Part shown: piece by piece, positions 53,507-61,778 of the stretch
Layout: the number at the start of each line of letters is the position of its first letter
Numbering within the stretch: the stretch's first letter is position 1
NCBI GenBank assembly: GCA_025963725.1
Contig: JAOQAE010000002.1
Location: forward strand, 186,001-250,000
From: Bacteroidota bacterium
GTDB taxonomy: Bacteria; Bacteroidota; Bacteroidia; 2-12-FULL-35-15
Direction of reading: 5' to 3'
DNA length: 64,000 nt
Program-made: the position numbers and the translations under genes
The notes under the pieces: model-generated
Database searches by the model: none
Seen by the model: only the letters and a program-made list of their open reading frames with translations
Told to the model about the DNA's origin: nothing

Positions 53507-54091
53507 TCAGAAGGCGAGGAGCTCCTCGTACAGCTCTTTCAGCGGCAGCCCCATTACATTGAAGTACGAGCCTTCGATGCGCTCCACGGCAATGTAGCCG
53601 ATCCATTCCTGCGCGCCATAAGCGCCGGCTTTGTCGTAAGGGTTGTAATTGCTGATGTAATATTCGATCTCCTCTTGTGAAAGTGTTTTAAAATACACCT
53701 TGGTAAGGGAATGGAATGCTTTTGTCTTGCTCTTCGACCGGAGACAAACGCCGGTATACACTTCATGCATTTTTCCGGAAAGCATTTTCAGCATCCGTAC
53801 GGCATCATCGAAATTCTCGGGCTTGTTCAGCACCTGCCCGTCGACCCATACAATGGTATCGGCGGTGATCACGATGGTGTTGTCGTCCAGCTCCGCATCA
53901 AAGGCTTCCGCTTTCTTTTTGCAGAGATAGAGGGGAATCTCCTGAGCTTTCAGCGTTTCGGGGAAGCTTTCGTCTACTTCCTTCGTATGCACTTCAAACT
54001 GCAGCCCCAGGTCTTTTAAAAGGAATTGCCTGCGCGGCGATTTGGATGCGAGGATGAATTTATAGTTGTTGAGGTCTTTAAATGTCGCCAT
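53507..54091 (-). CDS. maf: Maf-family nucleoside triphosphate pyrophosphatase
   Basis: A 194-residue house-cleaning enzyme that hydrolyses non-canonical or modified NTPs to NMPs. The signatures are 'ILASKSPRRQFLLKDLGL' at residues 13-30, 'VITADTIVW' with the catalytic Asp near residue 74, and 'GAYGAQEWIGYIAVERIEGS' near 157. Its 5' end overlaps the UbiA gene by 14 bases, so the two are co-transcribed. There are no bases between its stop and that of the convergent phosphatase gene. Confidence 0.95.
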   Translation of the reverse strand: MATFKDLNNYKFILASKSPRRQFLLKDLGLQFEVHTKEVDESFPETLKAQEIPLYLCKKKAEAFDAELDDNTIVITADTIVWVDGQVLNKPENFDDAVRMLKMLSGKMHEVYTGVCLRSKSKTKAFHSLTKVYFKTLSQEEIEYYISNYNPYDKAGAYGAQEWIGYIAVERIEGSYFNVMGLPLKELYEELLAF

Positions 54092-55037
54092 AGGAAGCGG
54101 AATGTAAAACGTAAGCGTAAATGAATAAATAGCAGATCCCCGTCAGCATAATGAATTTGGCGGTATTGCCTGCAAAGCGGAATTCTTTCTTCGTCTGGGC
54201 TTTCCATGTTTTCCAGATCAGGAAAATGAACGGAAGCTGCAGCGCGATCATAAAATAATAGAAAGTGGCAGAGTGCTCTTTGAAGAGATACTGGATATAC
54301 GCCAGGCTCAGCATGGTAGCCAGTGAAAGAATAATTACAACGATCTTCGAAGACCGCACACCTAAAACAATGGGCATGGTTTTGCAGCCATATTCCTTAT
54401 CGCCGTCCATGTCCTCTATGTCTTTCAGGATCTCCCGCAGCAGGGTGGTAATGAATGCAAAAAAAGAAACAGCAAGTACCGGCACCATAAAATAAAACCT
54501 CAGGGTTTCACCCTCAAACAGATCAGCGTATGTCCTGCGGCAAAGCAGTAACTCATAAACACCAACGATAAAGGGCACCAGCGCTGTAAATGCGGCGATA
54601 ACCAGGTTGCCGATAAAGAACTTACGCTTGAAGGTAGTAGAGTAGAACCACAAGCCGGTTGCACAAACAACGTGAAAGATCACCAGCTTCCAGTTGCCCA
54701 CCGATAACGAAACAAGAAAGCCAAGAAGGATCGCAAGGATATTGATCACGGTATGGGCGCCGATGGCAACGCGTCGTTTTACGCCTTTGTCGATCACCAT
54801 GCGCTGCGGCTTGTTCACCTTATCGATCCGTACATCAAAATAATCGTTGATCACATAGCCCGCTGCTGCGATCATAACGGTGGAGAGAGAAAGTATAAAG
54901 AACTGGAGGTTGTTCATCTGCAGCTCGTAGCCCCGAACGGTTTGCTCTGGGTAAATAAGGAACCATCTCACCATGTATTGCGTGAAGGCAATAATGAGCA
55001 AATTTTGAATGCGGATCAACTTAAGAAAAGATATCAA
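54078..55037 (-). CDS. UbiA-family prenyltransferase (geranylgeranylglyceryl-phosphate type)
   Basis: A 319-residue integral membrane enzyme with about eight or nine membrane segments. The two Asp-rich prenyl-diphosphate sites are 'NDYFDVRIDKVNKPQR' near residue 65 and 'DIEDMDGDKEYGCKTMPIVL' near 212. The start is TTG at 55037: it is needed for 'LKLIRIQNLL', typical for the family, and the next ATG is at residue 22. Bacteroidota members are often annotated as geranylgeranylglycerol-phosphate geranylgeranyltransferase, which would imply ether-type lipids; menaquinone-type substrates are possible too. R6/R2 repeats lie directly upstream. It overlaps maf by 14 bases. Confidence 0.85.
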   Translation of the reverse strand: MISFLKLIRIQNLLIIAFTQYMVRWFLIYPEQTVRGYELQMNNLQFFILSLSTVMIAAAGYVINDYFDVRIDKVNKPQRMVIDKGVKRRVAIGAHTVINILAILLGFLVSLSVGNWKLVIFHVVCATGLWFYSTTFKRKFFIGNLVIAAFTALVPFIVGVYELLLCRRTYADLFEGETLRFYFMVPVLAVSFFAFITTLLREILKDIEDMDGDKEYGCKTMPIVLGVRSSKIVVIILSLATMLSLAYIQYLFKEHSATFYYFMIALQLPFIFLIWKTWKAQTKKEFRFAGNTAKFIMLTGICYLFIYAYVLHSASYGDI

Positions 55038-55039
55038 CG

Positions 55040-55188
55040 AAATACGAATTTGTGTTTTGTACGGATCACTAATCTTTACGAATTTGCTAATTACGGATCT
55101 GTTTGCACTATGTCATCCTGAGCGAAGCGAATGGATCTTCTGCATTATGATAGATTCTTCATTTCGCTGCGCTGCATTCAGAATGACA
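55040..55188. repeat. R6 + R2 composite, inverted pair
   Basis: An R6 AT-rich part (55040-55101) is followed by R2 arms 55112-55140 ('GTCATCCTGAGCGAAGCGAA' onward) and 55153-55188 (ending 'TTCAGAATGACA'). The same composite, in the same order and with a shared 'ATCTGTTTGCACAATGTCAT'-like junction, is at 61303-61483. Confidence 0.8.
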
Positions 55189-55198
55189 AGCAATTATC

Positions 55199-55241
55199 TA
55201 ACCGTCTCCGAACTACCAACTCCTCACTACAAGCTAATTAC
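55199..55241. repeat. R7 element at the end of the KdsC-like gene
   Basis: 'CTAACCGTCTCCGAACTACC' onward; related to 37244-37282. It touches the stop codon of the minus-strand gene. Confidence 0.5.
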
Positions 55242-55762
55242 TACCAGACAAACCCGTCATGGTCCAGCCATTTGCCCTGCACTTTCAGCACCTGCTCGAT
55301 CACATCGCGCACAGCTCCTTTGCCGCCTTTCTGATGTGAGATGTAAATGCTGATGTCTTTTATCTCCTGTGCCGAATCATTCGGGCAGGTTGGAATGCCG
55401 ACTCTTTTCATAACCTCGTAATCGGGAATGTCGTCGCCCATGTAGAGAATTTCCTCCGGCTGCAGCTCGTGGATCTCAATGAATTCCTTGTACGTATCAA
55501 TTTTCGACTGAATGCCGAGGTACACATCCGAAATGCCGAGCCCGTTCAAACGCTTGCGCACCATTTCCGACCTTCCGCCTGAAATGATCGCGATCTTATA
55601 GCCTTTTTTGATCGCGAGCTGAAGCGCGTAACCATCTTTTATGTTCATGATGCGTACCTGTTCGCCGTCGGGCATCAGCGTAACGGAGCCATCGGTGAGA
55701 ACGCCGTCCACATCAAAGATAAAGGCCTTTACACGGTTAAGCTTGGTTTTGAAATTCTCCAT
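55241..55762 (-). CDS. HAD-IIIA phosphatase, KdsC-like
   Basis: A 173-residue phosphatase. The HAD motif I is 'FIFDVDGVLTDGSV' at residues ~14-27 with the DxD nucleophile pair, motif II 'IAIISGGRS', and motif IV 'YMGDDIPDYEVM'. Size and the lack of a cap domain match 3-deoxy-D-manno-octulosonate 8-phosphate phosphatase, which would serve lipopolysaccharide core synthesis. A close alternative is a related C0-type HAD with another substrate, and no kdsA or kdsB is nearby. It belongs to the minus-strand run with UbiA and maf. Confidence 0.8.
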   Translation of the reverse strand: MENFKTKLNRVKAFIFDVDGVLTDGSVTLMPDGEQVRIMNIKDGYALQLAIKKGYKIAIISGGRSEMVRKRLNGLGISDVYLGIQSKIDTYKEFIEIHELQPEEILYMGDDIPDYEVMKRVGIPTCPNDSAQEIKDISIYISHQKGGKGAVRDVIEQVLKVQGKWLDHDGFVW

Positions 55763-55798
55763 AGGTTAAAAATACTCAATCTGCCACAGATTCACAGA

Positions 55799-57490
55799 TT
55801 ATTGTTTGACGATCTTAGCTGATTGGATCGTATTGTTGTCACTTATTATTTTAATGAGATACAAGCCGTTTGCTTCAGTGGCTAAATCGATCGTGGCATG
55901 TGTGCCTGTTATTTCCTGTCTTTGTATCAAATTACCTGAAGTATTATAAATTTCCATTGTTGCATACTTGCCGGGGAGGGAAATTGAAATATTAAAAGTG
56001 CCTGTGGTGGGATTAGGGAAAGCAGTAATATCCCTGAAATTGATACTTTCCGGAATCCCGGTTATTGCCTGGCTCATCTTATGAATATAAAGATCATTAT
56101 TTGCCGGGAAGGAGGTTAAATTGAAAACTCCTGAGCTTGGATCAAAGTCGACCGTACCTGTATAATTACCTGTTGTATAAACGTTTGAGTATTTGTCAAC
56201 GCTGATGTCGTTTCCGTTATCGCCACCGCTGGCTCCCATGTTTTGTGCCCATACAAAGTTACCTGCAGTGTCCAGTTTTGAGATAAAAATATCGAGGGAA
56301 AAACCGGAAGTAGCAGGTGAATATACTGCAGGCCCGGGATCAAGATCAGTAGTTCCCAAAAAATAACCGGTGGTATATACATTTCCTGACACGTCGAGTG
56401 CAACAGAGGCCGCAAAATCGTTATAGGTGCCACCCATACCTTTAGCCCAGATAAAATTACCTGCGGAATCCAGTTTGGAAATATAAATATCGCCGTCTCC
56501 CGCTGACGTTAAATTAAAAGTGGCAGCCCCCGGGTCAAAATCTGCCGTTCCATAAAAGCCTCCGCTCAGGTAGATATTGCATGCCGGATCCAAAACAAGG
56601 GAGCTTGCATACTCATCGGAAGTGCCACCTGCTTTTTTAGCCCATATAAAGTTCCCGTTGGGATCTAATTTCAAGATGAACAGATCTCCGCTTCCTGCTG
56701 CTGTTAAATTGAAAATGCTGCTGCCGGAGTCAAAATCAATGGTGGAATGAAAGACACCTGTTATATAAACGCTTCCCGACTGATTGAAAGCCAAGGAGGC
56801 CCCATAATCACTGAAAAAACTACCAAACGCATTTGACCAAAGAAAATTTCCCGTAGCATCTAATTTTAAAATAAATACATCATGACTGCCCGAAGAAGCT
56901 GCAGGTACCATTCCTGCCCCCGGGTCAAAATCCGTTGTGTCTGTATAATAACCTGTAACACATGTATTTCCTGATGGATCGACGGCAATGGACTGGCCCC
57001 TGGAGCTCGCAACGCTTTTTGCCCAGATATAATTCCCGGCCGGACTTAATTTCAAAACAAACATACTCTCGGTGCCGGGGGCTGCTGTTAAATTAACAAG
57101 GCCTGCACCGGGGTCAAAATCGACCGTGTCCTGGAAAAAGCCTGTTACATAAACGTTCCCGGTTCCATCCAACGCCACAGACAGTCCGTTATCCACCTCT
57201 TGGCTCCCCATGGACCGAGCCCAAACCAAATTACCGGCAGCATCCAGCTTTTCAATAAAGATGTCGTAATTGCCATTGGCCGTTAAATTGAACGTCCCTG
57301 CTCCCGGATCAAAATCTGTGGTTCCTCTAAAAAAGCCGGTGACAAAAGTGTTGCCTAAGGTATCTGTCGTGAGTGACGTTCCCGAATCGTCGGATGTTCC
57401 GCCCTGGCTGATAGCCCATTCAAAAACCGGGGATTGAGCTTTTGTTAATATTGTCGCAAATAAAAAGAACAGGGATAAGTTTTTTTTCAT
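55799..57490 (-). CDS. T9SS-sorted SBBP-repeat protein
   Basis: A 563-residue secreted protein. Signal peptide: residues 1-18 ('LFLFATILTKAQ'). Seven repeats of about 65 residues, each with a 'DFDPGAG'-type phrase and a 'KLDAAGNFVWA' phrase, fill residues 20-480; the fourth has 'DFDSGSS' and the sixth 'DLDPGPA'. They fit the SBBP beta-propeller family. The last ~75 residues ('AFPNPTTGTFNISISL' to 'IQSAKIVKQ') are a type A T9SS domain. Its start overlaps the stop of the DUF2520 gene (TGA within ATGA), so a secreted protein is translationally coupled to a cytoplasmic one. Confidence 0.88.
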   Translation of the reverse strand: MKKNLSLFFLFATILTKAQSPVFEWAISQGGTSDDSGTSLTTDTLGNTFVTGFFRGTTDFDPGAGTFNLTANGNYDIFIEKLDAAGNLVWARSMGSQEVDNGLSVALDGTGNVYVTGFFQDTVDFDPGAGLVNLTAAPGTESMFVLKLSPAGNYIWAKSVASSRGQSIAVDPSGNTCVTGYYTDTTDFDPGAGMVPAASSGSHDVFILKLDATGNFLWSNAFGSFFSDYGASLAFNQSGSVYITGVFHSTIDFDSGSSIFNLTAAGSGDLFILKLDPNGNFIWAKKAGGTSDEYASSLVLDPACNIYLSGGFYGTADFDPGAATFNLTSAGDGDIYISKLDSAGNFIWAKGMGGTYNDFAASVALDVSGNVYTTGYFLGTTDLDPGPAVYSPATSGFSLDIFISKLDTAGNFVWAQNMGASGGDNGNDISVDKYSNVYTTGNYTGTVDFDPSSGVFNLTSFPANNDLYIHKMSQAITGIPESINFRDITAFPNPTTGTFNISISLPGKYATMEIYNTSGNLIQRQEITGTHATIDLATEANGLYLIKIISDNNTIQSAKIVKQ

Positions 57491-58260
57491 TTCGATGCAG
57501 GTATATGTTTACTCACTAATTTATAGATAGCACTTAAATCCTTGTTCTTTTTCAACATCTTCAAATGCCCTTCCATCGTCTTCTTATCACCCCGCACAGC
57601 CGGTCCTGTCTGCACTTTCGCAGGCGATTCATTCCTGATCTTTAGTGCCGTTTCTTCGATCAGCGGTTTTAATATGTCGAGTGATAATTTATTCTTCTTC
57701 AAAATGCTTTCAGCAACAGCATACATGTGATTGCTGAAGTTGCAGGCAAATACGGCTGCAAGGTGGATCACTTTGCGCTGATCGGAATTGATCATCTGTA
57801 CGTTGGAGCTGATGCTTTTTGCGAAATACTGAAGCGTAGTGGAAGTGGCCTTGTTGCTGCCTTCAATGCAGATAGGAACTGTTTTGAAATCCACCTTTTT
57901 ATCTTTTGTGAAGGTGAGGAGCGGGTAGAAGACCCCGTAATTCTTTGAAACATTTTTTAATACATCCATGGAAACGCTCCCGGAAGTATGCGCCACGACC
58001 CGGTCTTTTAAGCGCAGCTGCTTCGCTACGTCTGTAATGGCATCGTCCTTTACGGCAATGATGTAAACCGAAGCATCTTCGTCAACTTTTGCAAGATCGG
58101 TGATGGCAGCTGCTTTTACTTTTTTTGCGAGGAGGGAGGCGGAGCGCTTCGTTGGACTGTAAACCTGCGAGATGTGATAGCCTGCACCGGTAAGCGCAAT
58201 GCCCAATTGCGTGGCAACATTTCCGGCACCGATGAGGACTATTTTTGTTTCGATTTTCAT
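57487..58260 (-). CDS. Rossmann-like DUF2520 protein
   Basis: A 257-residue protein with an N-terminal nucleotide-binding fold ('IVLIGAGNVATQLGIALTGA' at residues 6-25) and a C-terminal helical DUF2520 domain. I start at ATG 58260; the upstream in-frame ATG at 58287 lies against the R3 repeat. The family resembles NADP-dependent reductases such as the pyrroline-carboxylate reductase type, and 'VVAHTSGSVSMDVLKN' fits that, but the substrate is unknown. It is co-transcribed with the SBBP gene through a 4-base overlap. Confidence 0.85.
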   Translation of the reverse strand: MKIETKIVLIGAGNVATQLGIALTGAGYHISQVYSPTKRSASLLAKKVKAAAITDLAKVDEDASVYIIAVKDDAITDVAKQLRLKDRVVAHTSGSVSMDVLKNVSKNYGVFYPLLTFTKDKKVDFKTVPICIEGSNKATSTTLQYFAKSISSNVQMINSDQRKVIHLAAVFACNFSNHMYAVAESILKKNKLSLDILKPLIEETALKIRNESPAKVQTGPAVRGDKKTMEGHLKMLKKNKDLSAIYKLVSKHIPASK

Positions 58261-58287
58261 GTAAGCAGAATCTATTTGCCAGCGCAC

Positions 58288-58347
58288 CTTCTCGACTTCG
58301 CTCGAAGTGACAACGCGCGCCGGTCATTTCGAGCGAAGTCGAGAAAG
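58288..58347. repeat. R3 inverted pair after ccmF
   Basis: Arm one (58288-58311, 'CTTCTCGACTTCGCTCGAAG' onward) and arm two (58323-58347, 'GTCATTTCGAGCGAAGTCGA' onward) are near-perfect reverse complements over 24 bases with a GC-rich loop. It sits 13 bases from the ccmF stop at 58361 and may act as a 3'-end hairpin. Confidence 0.8.
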
Positions 58348-58360
58348 CGGGAAGCCGTAT

Positions 58361-60784
58361 TTAATTAGACGAGCTTCTTCTCAGTCGCTCTATGATCGCC
58401 ATCATCGTTCCGATCGCCATTACAATACAGCCGATCCAGAGAATATTGATGTATGGGAAGATCATTGCCTGCATCACGAAATAATCCTTGATGTTCGATT
58501 TTTTCTCCTGCACCGAGATCTCGATCTTTCCATCCTGCGGATCGATCTTCCAGAACATGAACTGCAAGCCCAGCTCATCCACTTTTGAAGCAATGGGCTG
58601 CACCGAATTCTCATGGATCACAAAGATGGGCGTAGCCTCGTATTTCTTCCGGATATCGAGCACGCGGATATGCGCCTTTACCGCAATGTCATCCGCGCCG
58701 ATGCTGTATTCCGATCTGTCGAACTGCGTGCTGAGCGAGTCGAAAATGATGATGGCATTGGAGGAGAAGATCGTATCGCCTTTCTTCATGCTCACATTTT
58801 TTGCTGCCGTGTATTCGTCTTTCGTAGCTTCCTGCTGCTGTTTCACGCTTTCGAGCGGAGCATAGGCAACATGTGTATAAATATCGTATGTAAGGAAGTG
58901 GCGGGTATCCGGCTCGGCTACATTTCCCATGCGCGGGTTGGTCTGCACCAGCGGCGACAATGTAAATTCCTTTGTATAGGTATTGTTCTGTTTGGTGAGG
59001 TAGTCCACATCGAAATACACATTGATGCCTTCAAAGCGCTTCCCGGTGTAGGCTACATAATAATTCCCCATCGGCAATGTATCGCCCTGCGTAAGGAGGA
59101 TGTTGTCGTTGTTCGACATGTTCTCAATCAGGTTCTCCACGCTTTTGCCTGAAGTATTCCGGGAAATCACTTCCTTTTTAGAGGTGGAAACCAGGGCTCC
59201 CAGCAGGATGAGCCCGAAGCCGATATGCGCCACGGAAGCGCCCGCTTTACGGATCTTTCCGCCCAGCGCATGCGTTATGTAATTGAAATTGGCAACGGCT
59301 GCAAAAATGCTCGAGAACATCAGCAGGATGTAGAGGAAGTTGGTGTAATGCAGAAGCCATGAAAACAAGGCGGTGAGCAGAACAGAAACTATTACAGGAA
59401 AGCTGATCTTTTTAACGAACTCTTTCGGCGCTGTATGTTTGAATTTGAAATACTGCCCGATCGCAACCAGCATGGTAACAAGGAATGCAAAAGGCAGCTG
59501 CCACGAATTATAAAAATTGATGATGTTCTTGGAAGGCGCCATCTTCAAACCGAACAGCTTGTTCCAAACCGGGATGGAAGTGTAGAACATGATCTGGAAA
59601 GAAGAAACGAGCAATATAATTGCGCCGACAAACATCCAGAACTCCCGCGAATAAATACTTTCTTCTTCCTGCACGCGGGGCATGTGCTTCCAGTTTACGA
59701 TCAGCAATACGATCCCAAGCAAGAGGAAGAACAATAAATAAATGAGGAGCTGTCCCGACATTCCCAGATCGGTAAAGGCATGCACCGATGTTTCACCCAA
59801 GATGCCGCTGCGGGTAAGGAATGTGGAGTAAAGGATCAGAATGAAAGTAAGAATAGCAAGCGCGAATGCTGTGAACAGGGATTGCCCTTTGTTCTTGTTG
59901 ATGAGCATTAAATGCGCAGCACCTACCAGCGTAAGCCATGGCACAAGCGATGCATTTTCCACCGGGTCCCAGGCCCAGAAGCCGCCGAAGCTCAGCGCTT
60001 CGTACGCCCATGCGCCACCCATAAGAATGCCTACGCCTAATACGGACACCCCGAAGAATGTCCATGGCAAAGCAGGCTTCAGCCATTCGGTGTATCTCTT
60101 TTTCCATAGTCCGGCTATCGCATAAGCAAAAGGAACAATGGTAAGCGCAAAGCCAAGAAAAAGGGTAGGAGGGTGGATGGTCATCCAGTAGTTCTGCAGC
60201 AGCGGGTTTAAGCCTCGTCCATCCAGCAGTTTAAGGTAATCTGCGTTCTGGAATAATGGAATAGCGCCATAATCGGGATGCTCGCGGAGCAGCACCGTGA
60301 ATGGATTGCTGCCGATCCGGTGCTCGCCGAAAATAAAAAGGCCTAAGAGCATGGAGGCAAGGAATGCCTGTACCAGTGAAAGCACCGACATTACAGGCGC
60401 TTCCCATTCTTTTGCTTTGCGCTGCAACACAAAGCCGATCACCACATGCCAGAAGGTCCAGAGCAGGAAGCTGCCTTCCTGTCCTTCCCAGAAGCAGGAA
60501 AGGATATAGCGCATCGGCATTTCCTTATTGCTGTGATGCCATACATATTCATACTCGAAATAATGATTGTAAAGCATGATGAACAGGGTGCCCACAATAC
60601 CGAAAACGGAAAAGCCATGAATGCGGAACGACCAGCGTGCGATGTTCCTCCAGGAAGGAGCTTCATCATTGTCGCGGGCGGCGAAGAAATAGCTGACGCT
60701 TGCCAGCAGCGCAAAAACAAAGGAAAGAATAACGAATACATTTCCAACCTTACCGATCACTAAATGCTCACCGATGTACTCCAT
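58361..60784 (-). CDS. ccmF: cytochrome c assembly protein, CcmF/CcsA type
   Basis: An 807-residue integral membrane protein with ~14 membrane segments. Heme-handling motifs of the CcmF/CcsA superfamily are clear: 'MGGAWAYEALSFGGFWAWDP' with the Trp-rich WWD-type loop near residue 255, and conserved His before and after it ('IHPPTLFLG', 'SVHAFTDLGM'). A large periplasmic domain (~550-770) follows, then a last membrane segment. It should join heme from CcmE to apocytochromes. The next gene upstream is ccmE. Confidence 0.93.
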   Translation of the reverse strand: MEYIGEHLVIGKVGNVFVILSFVFALLASVSYFFAARDNDEAPSWRNIARWSFRIHGFSVFGIVGTLFIMLYNHYFEYEYVWHHSNKEMPMRYILSCFWEGQEGSFLLWTFWHVVIGFVLQRKAKEWEAPVMSVLSLVQAFLASMLLGLFIFGEHRIGSNPFTVLLREHPDYGAIPLFQNADYLKLLDGRGLNPLLQNYWMTIHPPTLFLGFALTIVPFAYAIAGLWKKRYTEWLKPALPWTFFGVSVLGVGILMGGAWAYEALSFGGFWAWDPVENASLVPWLTLVGAAHLMLINKNKGQSLFTAFALAILTFILILYSTFLTRSGILGETSVHAFTDLGMSGQLLIYLLFFLLLGIVLLIVNWKHMPRVQEEESIYSREFWMFVGAIILLVSSFQIMFYTSIPVWNKLFGLKMAPSKNIINFYNSWQLPFAFLVTMLVAIGQYFKFKHTAPKEFVKKISFPVIVSVLLTALFSWLLHYTNFLYILLMFSSIFAAVANFNYITHALGGKIRKAGASVAHIGFGLILLGALVSTSKKEVISRNTSGKSVENLIENMSNNDNILLTQGDTLPMGNYYVAYTGKRFEGINVYFDVDYLTKQNNTYTKEFTLSPLVQTNPRMGNVAEPDTRHFLTYDIYTHVAYAPLESVKQQQEATKDEYTAAKNVSMKKGDTIFSSNAIIIFDSLSTQFDRSEYSIGADDIAVKAHIRVLDIRKKYEATPIFVIHENSVQPIASKVDELGLQFMFWKIDPQDGKIEISVQEKKSNIKDYFVMQAMIFPYINILWIGCIVMAIGTMMAIIERLRRSSSN

Positions 60785-60899
60785 ATATTTAATTGTTGAA
60801 TTTTAGAGTTTTAGAATTGTTGATTCGATGTTGGCCCGACATAAAAACTTGAATTTAAAATGATCCAATTCTAAAATTCAAAAAATAGCAATTCTAAAA

Positions 60900-61289
60900 T
60901 TAGTTACTCGCCTGCGGCTTGCCGTCATTGTATTTTGAAGGGCACTTCATTAGGATCTCGGAAGCGTGGAATTCATCGCCTTCCGCTTTGCCGATCAGCA
61001 CGATCTGCTCCGAGCGCTCAAAGTCCTGCGGCTTGCTCTTATGAAGGATCACCTTCTTTTCGGTGCCTGCATTATCGATCATGTAAAAGCTGAACACGTT
61101 GGCATCCGTTTTCGGATCATACACGGCCTCTTTCGATTTATCAAGCTTTCCTACCACGTGAAATTCATTGTCGGGGGCTTCAGATGCTTCGCGGAAGCTG
61201 GCGTATGTGCTGGTGCTGTTAAGGGTGGTCAGTATGGCACCTATCGCTACTGCGATGATGATGATGCCGAGAATGTGAGTTTTCTTCAT
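60900..61289 (-). CDS. ccmE: CcmE heme chaperone, CxxxY variant
   Basis: A 129-residue periplasmic heme carrier with one N-terminal membrane anchor (residues 6-22) and a beta-barrel domain. Classical CcmE binds heme through His in an HxxxY motif. Here the end of the domain reads 'EILMKCPSKYN', giving C116 and Y120, a CxxxY motif. Such variants have been described in archaea and a few bacteria as a modified System I, but the sequence alone does not show which thiol chemistry is used. The gene is between ccmF and an R6/R2 repeat composite that separates it from ccmD. Confidence 0.9.
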   Translation of the reverse strand: MKKTHILGIIIIAVAIGAILTTLNSTSTYASFREASEAPDNEFHVVGKLDKSKEAVYDPKTDANVFSFYMIDNAGTEKKVILHKSKPQDFERSEQIVLIGKAEGDEFHASEILMKCPSKYNDGKPQASN

Positions 61290-61302
61290 TTAATCTACGA
61301 AT

Positions 61303-61483
61303 TACGAATCTATACTAATCTACGAATTACGAATGTGTACTAATTTACGAATTACGGATTTCTACGAATTGCGAAATCTGTTTGCACAATGTCATCCTGA
61401 GCGAAGCGAATGGATCTTCCTGAATTTAATCCAAGTACCATTGTGAAGATTCTTCACTCCGCTGCGCTGCGTTCAGAATGACA
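61303..61483. repeat. R6 + R2 composite within the ccm gene run
   Basis: R6 copies ('TACGAATTACGAATCTATAC', repeated with changes, 61303-61375) precede R2 arms 61391-61420 and 61446-61483. It splits the ccm genes into ccmB-C-D and ccmE-F and is the second copy of the composite at 55040-55188. Confidence 0.8.
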
Positions 61484-61499
61484 GATTGACTCCACACAC

Positions 61500-61778
61500 T
61501 TATTTACTTTCCTTCTCCAGCCTGCTCACTTTCCTGTCGAGCATAGTGAGGTACGCAAAGATTCCCGCCATGATCACCGCAAGGACGATCACCACCACAT
61601 AAATTTTTCCGGACTGGTAAAGCCCTGTCGCCATCTCCACCGGCGGCTGCGATTCGGTTCCGGTAAGCGGGCCGGTGCTTACCTGCTTCACTTCCTCAAT
61701 TTGCTGGGCGAAGCTGCTGCCTGCGGAAAGGAAAGCCAGCAGCACTATGAAACCTGCTTTTTTCAAACAATTAATCAT
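61500..61778 (-). CDS. CcmD-like small membrane protein
   Basis: A 92-residue protein with an N-terminal signal-like segment ('GFIVLLAFLSAGSSFAQ') and a second membrane segment near residue 62 ('VVVIVLAVIMAGIFAYLTML') ending in the basic 'RKVSRLEKESK' typical of CcmD. In System I, CcmD helps release heme-loaded CcmE from CcmC. Extra length over the ~60-residue proteobacterial form is usual for Bacteroidota. Its start overlaps the end of ccmC by 8 bases. Confidence 0.75.
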   Translation of the reverse strand: MINCLKKAGFIVLLAFLSAGSSFAQQIEEVKQVSTGPLTGTESQPPVEMATGLYQSGKIYVVVIVLAVIMAGIFAYLTMLDRKVSRLEKESK

